From: Streptomyces dioscori | GTDB lineage: Bacteria; Actinomycetota; Actinomycetes; Streptomycetales; Streptomycetaceae | NCBI RefSeq assembly: GCF_003024195.1 | Contig: NZ_KZ679043.1 | Span: forward strand, 1-64,000 | Length of the DNA: 64,000 bases | Direction: 5' to 3' | Shown: positions 58,003-64,000 of the stretch, one piece after another | Layout: each line of letters starts with the position of its first letter | Position numbering within the stretch: the first letter of the stretch is position 1 | Notes under the pieces: model-generated | Database searches by the model: none | What the model was told of the DNA's origin: nothing | Seen by the model: the letters and a program-made list of their open reading frames with translations, nothing else | Made by a program: the position numbers and the translations under genes

Positions 58003-58128
58003 GCTACTCCGAACCTATGAGCGAAGCAAAAGCCCAGGTCAGAACGGATTGTCAGTGGCATACCGCACGATAGGCACATACGGCATCTCCCGTCGGGTGT
58101 GCCGTCACACGACGAGTGGAGGTTCGTC

Positions 58129-58740
58129 ATGGCCAGCTCATCCGCAGCCGCCGCCCGCCGGCGCCGCGCCACCGGCCCTGCCCCCTCACTGACCGGACCG
58201 GCGAGCGACGTGCACCCCGTGCTCCGCCGTGCCACGGCCCCGCCCGCCGCCCTCGATCTGCTCGCCCAGGCCCGCGCCGGACTCGACGAAGCGGCCCTGC
58301 TGGAAATGCCCAACGACCGGTACGCGACGGCACACCTGGCCGCCCTGCGCACCGCCGCGGCCGTGCTCGCCGCGCGCGGCCGGCCCGAGACCACCGAGAG
58401 GCGCCGGGCCAAGATCCGGAGCGCTTGGGAAGTGCTGCCCGAGATAGCGCCCGAACTCGCCGAGTGGAGCGTGCTGTTCGCCTCGGGAGCCCGCCGTCGG
58501 GCCCGCGCGGAAGCCGGCATCCAGGGCGCCGCAAGCATCCGGGACGCCGACGACCTGCTGCGTGACGTGGCGATGTTCCTCCGCCTCGTCGAACGCATGC
58601 TGGTGCTCCAGCCGGTGCTGCCGCAGCCGCGGCACGAGGGTGGGCAGGGCGGGCACGGGGTCCAGGGCGGCCACCCCGCCCAGGAGACACGCGGCGTCCC
58701 GGGGCCCCGGGACGTGCGGGATGTCCCGGACGCGGGGTGA
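58129..58740 (+). CDS. HEPN-domain protein, SAV_6107 family
   Basis: A 203-residue all-helical protein. The stretch HPVLRRATAPPAALDLLAQARAGLDEAAL, then NDRYATAHLAALRTAAAVLAARG, and later IRSAWEVLPEIAPELAEWSVLFASGARRRARAEAG, matches the SAV_6107 family, which has a HEPN fold. Arg64-x4-His69 is the HEPN ribonuclease motif. The C-terminus (from about residue 160) is Gly/Pro-rich and disordered. ATG 58129 has GGAGG upstream. No nucleotidyltransferase or antitoxin partner is adjacent. The catalytic role is only inferred. Confidence 0.8.
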   Translation: MASSSAAAARRRRATGPAPSLTGPASDVHPVLRRATAPPAALDLLAQARAGLDEAALLEMPNDRYATAHLAALRTAAAVLAARGRPETTERRRAKIRSAWEVLPEIAPELAEWSVLFASGARRRARAEAGIQGAASIRDADDLLRDVAMFLRLVERMLVLQPVLPQPRHEGGQGGHGVQGGHPAQETRGVPGPRDVRDVPDAG

Positions 58741-59052
58741 TGACGAGGGCCGGGCTCGGGACCGGGTTCGGGCTTGACCCGGCTGCGGGCTTCAGCTCCG
58801 GCTCCGGAGGGTGCTTCGACGGAGGTGCGGGGACAGTCAGGGCGGTCGCCCGGCGGTCTGGGGCAGCGGCCCGGGCCGGTCGTCAGGGTTGGTCAGGGGC
58901 CGTGCGTCCGGCGCGCGAGACGGGGGGTCGGGCAGCGGGCGTGAGGCAATAGGGTTGGAACGCCTGAATCTCCCCGGCGCCGGACACGGCGGGGGAGGTA
59001 TGCCCATCGCTCCGCCGTACCGAGGCGGTGCCGCGCCGAGGAGTCAACTGCC

Positions 59053-59877
59053 GTGTCGGACCCGATGCGCCCGCCCGTCTCCCACCGCCCTCGGCCGGCG
59101 TCGCCGCGCTCCGGCCCTTCCAGTCCCCGCGCCTCTCTCCGTACCGCCGTGGTCTGGGACGTTCTGAAGGACGCCCTCGACCGCCAGGTCAAGGCCACGG
59201 GCCGGGAGTCGCTGGACGTGCTCGACACCGGAGGCGGCAGCGGCAACTTCGCCGTGCCGGTGGCCCGGCTCGGCCACCGCGTCACCGTCGTGGACCCCAG
59301 CCCGAACGCGCTGTTCGCGCTGGAGCGCCGGGCCGCCGAGGCGGACGTCGCCGACCGCGTCCAGGGTGTCCAGGGCGACGCCCACGGCCTCTTCGACGTC
59401 GTCGAGCGCGCCGGCTACGACGCGGTGCTGTGCCATGGCGTCCTTGAGTACATGGACGACCCCGCCGAGGGCCTGCGCAACGCCGTCGGCGCGCTGCGCC
59501 CCGAGGGCGTCCTCAGCCTGCTCGCCGCCGGGCTGGGCGGCGCCGTCCTCGCGCGGGCCCTCGCCGGACACTTCACGGAGGCTCGCCAGGCCCTGAGTGA
59601 CCCGGACGGCCGCTGGGGCGAGGGTGATCCCGTTCCGCACCGCTTCACGGCCGACCAGCTCACCGCTCTGGTCGAGGCCGCGGGCCTCGGCGTGGCCTCG
59701 GTGCACGGCGTGCGGGTCTTCGCGGACCTGGTCCCCGGGGTCCTCGTGGACACCGAGCCGGGCGCCCTGGACGCCCTGCTGAAACTGGAGACCGCGGCCG
59801 CCGAACTAGCCGCCTTCCACTCTGTTGCCACGCAGCTTCATGTGCTCGGTGAGACGCGGGAGTCGGTCGAGGGGTGA
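59053..59877 (+). CDS. Class I SAM-dependent methyltransferase
   Basis: A 274-residue methyltransferase with the SAM site LDVLDTGGGSGNFAVPVARLG (about 55-75), acidic VTVVDPSPNAL, GDAHGLFDVV, and the substrate region YDAVLCHGVLEYMDDP. GTG 59053 has GAGGAG ten bases upstream. The 312-nt gap before it (58741-59052) holds no gene; it contains a TAGGGT hexamer at 58950-58955 that may be the -10 element. The substrate is unknown. Confidence 0.88.
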   Translation: MSDPMRPPVSHRPRPASPRSGPSSPRASLRTAVVWDVLKDALDRQVKATGRESLDVLDTGGGSGNFAVPVARLGHRVTVVDPSPNALFALERRAAEADVADRVQGVQGDAHGLFDVVERAGYDAVLCHGVLEYMDDPAEGLRNAVGALRPEGVLSLLAAGLGGAVLARALAGHFTEARQALSDPDGRWGEGDPVPHRFTADQLTALVEAAGLGVASVHGVRVFADLVPGVLVDTEPGALDALLKLETAAAELAAFHSVATQLHVLGETRESVEG

Positions 59878-60155
59878 GCCGCCACCCGCGTCGCACCGCT
59901 GATCAGGGGCGCGACAGCAGATGGAGTACGCCACAGGCCCCCCGATCGGGCGCTCGGAGCCGTATGATCGGGGGAGACCGTCCGGCATGACGGGCCGGTC
60001 GCTGGGGAATCTACGCCTCAGTGGATCGGAAAGCCATGGCGGGTTCCGGTTGGCGAATTGGCGCAGAGGGGCGGGTTTCACGGGGGCGATTCCCTGCCTA
60101 TCCTGAAGGGGCCCCCCGGTCGTCGCCCCGGCGACTGCACGATGAGGAGGACGCC

Positions 60156-60560
60156 GTGCCGCTCTCGGAGCACGAGCAGCGAATGCTCGAGCAGATGGAG
60201 CGAGCGCTGTACGCCGAAGATCCCAAGTTCGCGACAGCGCTTGAGGGAAGCGGGCTGCGTACGTACACCCGGCGACGGGTCTACCAGGCGGTCGCCGGCT
60301 TCCTCGTAGGTATCGCGCTCCTCATGGCCGGAATGGTCGCACAGCAGATCTGGGTCAGCGTGGTGGGTTTTCTCGTCATGCTGGGCTGCGCGGTGCTCGC
60401 CGTCACCGGTTGGCGCAAAGCCCCCAAGCCGGGTGAACAGCCCGCGGCGGGTGCGCCGGGTGCTCCGCAGGCCCGTGGTCAGGGTCGGCAGCGGCGCTCC
60501 ATGATGGACCGCATCGAACAGCGCTGGCAGCGGCGCCGTGACGAGCAGGGCGGCCAGTAG
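60156..60560 (+). CDS. DUF3040 small membrane protein
   Basis: A 134-residue protein opening MPLSEHEQRMLEQMERALYAEDPKFA (the DUF3040 N-terminus), with two hydrophobic helices (about 47-65, 68-86) and a basic tail (RRSMMDRIEQRWQRRRDEQGGQ). It starts at GTG 60156 with GAGGAGG upstream. DUF3040 genes are often close to the division cluster in actinobacteria. The function is unknown. Confidence 0.88.
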   Translation: MPLSEHEQRMLEQMERALYAEDPKFATALEGSGLRTYTRRRVYQAVAGFLVGIALLMAGMVAQQIWVSVVGFLVMLGCAVLAVTGWRKAPKPGEQPAAGAPGAPQARGQGRQRRSMMDRIEQRWQRRRDEQGGQ

Positions 60561-60593
60561 CCCACTGGGCTCAGGCCGGACAGACGCACGCAA

Positions 60594-60628
60594 GAAGGGG
60601 TGACCACCGCCGAGGTGGCCACCCCTTC
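60594..60628 (+). terminator. Terminator after the DUF3040 gene
   Basis: GAAGGGGTG pairs with CACCCCTTC, continued after one A-C mismatch by CCACC/GGTGG, around a five-base loop (60594-60628). It ends the DUF3040 gene. Confidence 0.7.
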
Positions 60629-60826
60629 GGCGCGCCCGCCTTCAGCCCGCCTGCCCTCGCCTTCGGCGCGCCCGCCCTCGGCGCGTCCGGCCGCCACGGG
60701 GTGGGCCGACGCGGCCGGGCGGGAGCCGAGACCGGCCGAGGACGCGGCTGCGTGATGGGGTGCCTGCGGTGGTGGCGCATCAACGCCGGCCCAGCGCCAA
60801 GCGCGCCCAGCGTGGAGCCGTACGAC

Positions 60827-60871
60827 GAAGAGGGGGTGCCGGCCCGCAGTCCGGGTCGGCACCCCCTCTTC
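60827..60871 (-). terminator. Terminator after the transglutaminase gene
   Basis: A 14-bp perfect stem (GAAGAGGGGGTGCC at 60827-60840 with its complement at 60858-60871) lies 21 bases beyond the transglutaminase stop on the minus strand. The 331-nt gap 60561-60891 holds no gene, only this and the preceding terminator plus a GCGCCCGCC-rich repeated segment. Confidence 0.75.
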
Positions 60872-60891
60872 GCTGCCTCGGCGGCAGCCGG

Positions 60892-63384
60892 TCAGCCTCC
60901 GCTGCCGCCCTGTTCCGACGGGGGTCGGAGCAGGGCCGTCCAGCGGGTCGCGGCGCGGTACTTCAGCGCGTGCCACCTCTCGGAGGCTGCCCACACCACC
61001 CGGACGGACGAGCGTGGTGCGAGCAGTGCGCGCAGGCGCGTGCCGCGGCTGGCGGTGGCCCGCAGGCCCTGCGTCATCCGGCGGACATCGGCGCCCAGCC
61101 CCGGGGCCGGCCGGGGGCTCGGCGCGTACAGGACCTGCTCCACCGCGTCGGCGATCCGGTGGACGGAGGCCGCGGCCTCCGGCTCCAGATGCCCGACGCG
61201 GACGATCCGCGCCGCCGCCTTGCGCGGTGTCTGCGACTCGTCGGGCGGGATACCGAAGTCCCACGCCGTGTCACTGACCTCCTGCCAGGCCTCCAGCGCG
61301 ACCGCCGTGGTGCGCGCCTCGCCCCGGCCGTGCGATTCGAGCCGGATGTCGCGCACCCCGTCGCCGCCGATGTCCTGCCCGGCCGAGGCGCCGCCGGTGT
61401 CCGCGGTGATCCAGTTGTGTGAACCGAGCCGCACCGACCGGGTCCGCATCCGCCACAGCATCGGCAGCAGCGGCAGCGTGCCCACGGCGAGTCCGCCCGC
61501 GAGCCAGAGGAGCAGGGACAGCCACCACGGCGGATCGTCGTTCGTCGCGCCGAACGCCGCCTGCGGGGACTCGCTGGCGCAGGACTGCTCCAGCTTCTTC
61601 TCGGCCGCCGTGCACTCCTCGCTGCCCGAAGGGGCGGCGGAGGGCGCCGTGGACGAGGAACGCGACGGCGCGTCCGGGTCGGGGACGGCCGCGCCGGGCG
61701 TGTCCGTGCGGGTGTACTCGGGGACCGAGCCCCGGTTCGGTGTCGGCTCGAAGCGGGTCCAGCCGATGCCCTCGAAGTACAGCTCGGGCCACGCGTGCGC
61801 GTCCCGCAGCCCCACCGACATCGTGCCGTCCGACTTGGGCGAACCGGGCGTGAAGCCCACCGCGACCCGGGCCGGTATGCCCAGCGTGCGGGCCATGGAG
61901 GCCATCGCGAAGGAGAAGTGGACGCAGAAGCCCTCCTTGTCCCTGAGGAAACGCGCTATCGCCTGGGACCCGCTGCCGACCTTGACCTCCGTGTCGTACG
62001 TGAAGCCGCCCTCCAGGGCGAACCAGTCCTGCAGCTTCACCGCACGCTCGTAGTCGTTGGCCGCGTCCGCCGTGATCTCCCGTGCCGTGGTGGCCACCAC
62101 CGGCGGCAGCGAGTTCGGCACCTTGGTGAACTCGCGCTTCAGCACCTCCGGCGCCTCGGGCGCGTTCGCGAGCTGATCCGCGGTCGGCTGCACGATCAGG
62201 CTCTTGACCGTGTACTCCTGGCCGCGGGTGGTCTGGCCGTGGTCGCCGACGAGCGTGCGGCCCACGGGCTCGAACCGCCACTTGCCGTTGATGCCCACCT
62301 GGCTGGCCGGGTAGGGCAGCGGCAGCCAGTCCTGTGCGTACCAGTCGGCCGCTGAGATCCTCGTCTGCACCTCGGTGCGCTGGACGTCGTCACTGAGACC
62401 GGGCGGTGTCGGGAAGGTCCCCGGCACGTCCTCCACGTGGCGCTTGGCCGGCTTCCACGCCGTGCCGTCGAACTCGTCGAGCGAGACGATCCGCAGATAG
62501 AGGTTCTGCGTCTCCTCGGAGTTGGTGCGGTAGGACATGACCTCGCGGTCCTCGTCCACGTTCAGGCTGTCGCTGAGCGAGACCAGCGGGTTCACCGCGG
62601 AGATGGTGTTGCCCCCGCCGGAACCCGCGGCGACGCCCGTGCGAGCGGCGTCCAGCAGCCCGCCGTCGAGCGCGGGCAGGGCGAGCGGGACGACCAGCGC
62701 GACACCGAGTGCGACGGCGCCGATGCGCCGTCCCGTACGCACCGGCGCGGTCAGGCTGCCCGAGGAGTCCCCGCCCGGTGTGCGGGGCCCGCCGCCGAAG
62801 ACCCGCCCCCACTGCGAGAGCCGGTCACGTCCCTCGGCGAGCAGCAGCACCAGATAACCGGTGGCCGCCAGCAGGAACCAGATCCATCCGGCGCCGCCGT
62901 CCGCGAGACCCGCGGCGACGGAGTACAGCGCGAGCAGCGGCAGTCCGGCGGGGGCGGCGCTGCGGAACGTCACCGCGAGCGCGTCCACCGCGAGTCCTAT
63001 CACCACGACCCCGCCGACCATCATCAGACGGATGCCGTCGGAGAGCGGCGCCGGGATCGAGTACCGGCTGACGTCGTCCGCGCCCGCCTGCAGCAGCTCG
63101 CCGAAGTAGCGGAAGACGTCGGGGCCGGGCAGCAGCCCGGCGATGGCCTGCTCCCGGGCGAACGACAGCGTCAGCAGCATCAGGGTCACGAGCGCCTGCA
63201 CGGCGATCGTCAGCGGTCGTGCGAGCGGCACCCGCCGGGCCGCCGCGCCCACCCCGGTCTGCACCGCGACCAGGAACGCCGCCTGGAGGAACCAGCTCGC
63301 CGGATCGACCAGCGGCAGCAGGGCGCAGGACGCCATCAAGGTCGCCGCAGCGGCGCACAGCGCCAGTCGTGCGCGCCCGCTCAT
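60892..63384 (-). CDS. TgpA-like transglutaminase membrane protein
   Basis: An 830-residue protein. Six N-terminal helices (DUF3488-type, within about 1-210) are followed by an external linker and a transglutaminase-core domain with Cys487 in GFCVHFSFAMASMARTLGIPARVAVGF, His530 in DAHAWPELYF and an Asp/Asn in FEPTPN. One more helix (about 625-650) and a cytoplasmic tail end it. TgpA-type proteins act on peptides or the envelope. ATG 63384 overlaps the stop of the DUF58 gene (ATGA), and a terminator lies after the gene. Confidence 0.92.
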   Translation of the reverse strand: MSGRARLALCAAAATLMASCALLPLVDPASWFLQAAFLVAVQTGVGAAARRVPLARPLTIAVQALVTLMLLTLSFAREQAIAGLLPGPDVFRYFGELLQAGADDVSRYSIPAPLSDGIRLMMVGGVVVIGLAVDALAVTFRSAAPAGLPLLALYSVAAGLADGGAGWIWFLLAATGYLVLLLAEGRDRLSQWGRVFGGGPRTPGGDSSGSLTAPVRTGRRIGAVALGVALVVPLALPALDGGLLDAARTGVAAGSGGGNTISAVNPLVSLSDSLNVDEDREVMSYRTNSEETQNLYLRIVSLDEFDGTAWKPAKRHVEDVPGTFPTPPGLSDDVQRTEVQTRISAADWYAQDWLPLPYPASQVGINGKWRFEPVGRTLVGDHGQTTRGQEYTVKSLIVQPTADQLANAPEAPEVLKREFTKVPNSLPPVVATTAREITADAANDYERAVKLQDWFALEGGFTYDTEVKVGSGSQAIARFLRDKEGFCVHFSFAMASMARTLGIPARVAVGFTPGSPKSDGTMSVGLRDAHAWPELYFEGIGWTRFEPTPNRGSVPEYTRTDTPGAAVPDPDAPSRSSSTAPSAAPSGSEECTAAEKKLEQSCASESPQAAFGATNDDPPWWLSLLLWLAGGLAVGTLPLLPMLWRMRTRSVRLGSHNWITADTGGASAGQDIGGDGVRDIRLESHGRGEARTTAVALEAWQEVSDTAWDFGIPPDESQTPRKAAARIVRVGHLEPEAAASVHRIADAVEQVLYAPSPRPAPGLGADVRRMTQGLRATASRGTRLRALLAPRSSVRVVWAASERWHALKYRAATRWTALLRPPSEQGGSGG

Positions 63385-64000
63385 GACGTACCGCCTCCTG
63401 TCGTACTGCCCGTGGACGCGACCCCGTTGCGCTGTCGGTCCGCCTCCCGCCACAGGTCGGCCAGGCTCACGCCCGGTGGGACGGCCACAGCGGTCCAGCC
63501 CGCCTCACGCAGCATCCGAAGCCGCTCCTCGCCCTGTTCGTCGGGGGTGCCCCGCACCCATGCCCCGCTGTCCAGCAGGAAGGCGATCGCCCCGCCGCTG
63601 CGCTGGCGCATCTTGGCGAGCACCGACGCCTGCTCCTCGTCCAGGTCGCCGAGGAAGGCCACCAGCAGTCCTTCGTTGCCGCCGCGCAGCACTTCGTACG
63701 CCCGCGACAGGCCCGTACCGTCGGAGTGGTCGATCACCGCGAGGGTGTCCATCATCAGCCCCGCCGCGTCCGCCGACTCCTGGCTGGCCCCGGCGAACCC
63801 GTCGGCGCCCTCGCCGGGCACCGAGGTGCCGGTGTCGGTCAGGAGACGTACGGAGAAGCCCCGTTCGAGCATGTGCACCAGCGTCGACGCGGTGCCCGAG
63901 ACGGCCCACTCGAAGGCCGAGTCGGGGCCCGCGCCGTCGAAGGCGATGCCCCGGGTGTCGAGGAGCACCGTGCAGCGGGACCGCTGCGGCTGCTCCTCGC
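63381..64000 (-). CDS. DUF58 domain protein (partial; start beyond window)
   Basis: The last 206 residues of a DUF58 (vWA-like) protein. RSRCTVLLDTRG near the 5' edge is the conserved MIDAS-like DUF58 segment. Further on, the protein has AFEWAVSGTASTLVHMLERGFSVRLLTD. It is upstream of the transglutaminase with four bases overlap; the pair with a MoxR ATPase is a standard actinobacterial cluster. The MoxR gene would lie beyond the window. Confidence 0.88.
   Translation of the reverse strand, partial: EEQPQRSRCTVLLDTRGIAFDGAGPDSAFEWAVSGTASTLVHMLERGFSVRLLTDTGTSVPGEGADGFAGASQESADAAGLMMDTLAVIDHSDGTGLSRAYEVLRGGNEGLLVAFLGDLDEEQASVLAKMRQRSGGAIAFLLDSGAWVRGTPDEQGEERLRMLREAGWTAVAVPPGVSLADLWREADRQRNGVASTGSTTGGGTS

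Noticed and set aside
58741..59052. ORFs in the gap before the methyltransferase gene (for example 58811-59167).
   Set aside because: They overlap the well-supported methyltransferase start, have no ribosome site and show no fold.
60561..60891. ORFs crossing the gap between DUF3040 and the transglutaminase gene.
   Set aside because: They run through two terminators and are antisense to the transglutaminase gene.

Overview
The window is about 72% GC, with strong third-position G/C bias, short intergenic gaps and many GTG starts. It is a chromosomal core segment of a Streptomyces. From memory, the gene order matches the S. coelicolor segment running from the ctaD/qcr locus (about SCO2155) through glkA (SCO2126), pfkA (SCO2119), the trpE-type gene (SCO2117), the class II DAHP synthase (SCO2115), a PASTA kinase (SCO2110) and metF (SCO2103) to the DUF58/transglutaminase pair near the division cluster. 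I see no prophage, integrase, insertion sequence, CRISPR array, rRNA or tRNA.

Layout. 1-7.3 kb: the cytochrome bcc-aa3 respiratory supercomplex (end of ctaD, ctaF, ctaE, qcrC-qcrA-qcrB), interrupted by an L,D-transpeptidase lipoprotein and a solitary receiver domain. 7.3-11.9 kb: trpD, a SAM-IV riboswitch upstream of a cysteine-desulfurase-like class V aminotransferase, a stand-alone RAM domain, a rhomboid protease and a small zinc ribbon. 11.9-20.1 kb: an NYN-domain protein, two paralogous NlpC/P60 cell-wall hydrolases, a gluzincin lipoprotein, a DUF3253 protein, a GT87-type membrane protein and a PimB-like mannosyltransferase. 20.1-34 kb: fadD, a metallophosphoesterase, the SRPBCC / ArsA-like / DUF5304 / glucokinase cluster, an EEP-fold hydrolase, an esterase and membrane protein pair, a PlsC acyltransferase, a two-component system and a phosphofructokinase whose active-site residues point to pyrophosphate use. 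34-41 kb: a D-2-hydroxyacid dehydrogenase, a fused TrpE-TrpG enzyme behind a Trp-Trp-Trp leader-peptide attenuator and divergent from class II DAHP synthase, then iron storage (bfd with an iron box, bfr), a molybdopterin enzyme and a DUF4396 membrane protein behind a CsoR-like copper operator. 41-51.7 kb: endonuclease IV, a PASTA Ser/Thr kinase, thiOSG under a TPP riboswitch, thiE, metF and a membrane protein with a Q/Y/G-rich tail. 51.7-64 kb: a phytoene-desaturase-like oxidoreductase, DUF4126, a TetR / YhgE / ABC-ATPase operon with a near-perfect operator, a HEPN-fold protein, a methyltransferase, DUF3040, and a transglutaminase plus DUF58 pair that runs off the window.

The window is also dense in intergenic structure. 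There are 18 copies of a roughly 21-bp GC-rich element at six intergenic sites (three of them between convergent genes), including a perfect 52-bp palindrome. A separate nested inverted repeat of about 185 nt lies after pfkA, and a run of seven G-tracts lies near 54.26 kb.

I found no obviously new multi-gene system. The most unusual items are the dispersed palindromic elements with a consistent polarity, the candidate PPi-type PfkA, the copper-operator DUF4396 gene, the SAM-IV riboswitch followed by a six-codon ORF, the start codon of ctaE buried in a perfect palindrome, and the solitary HEPN protein with an intact R-x4-H motif.
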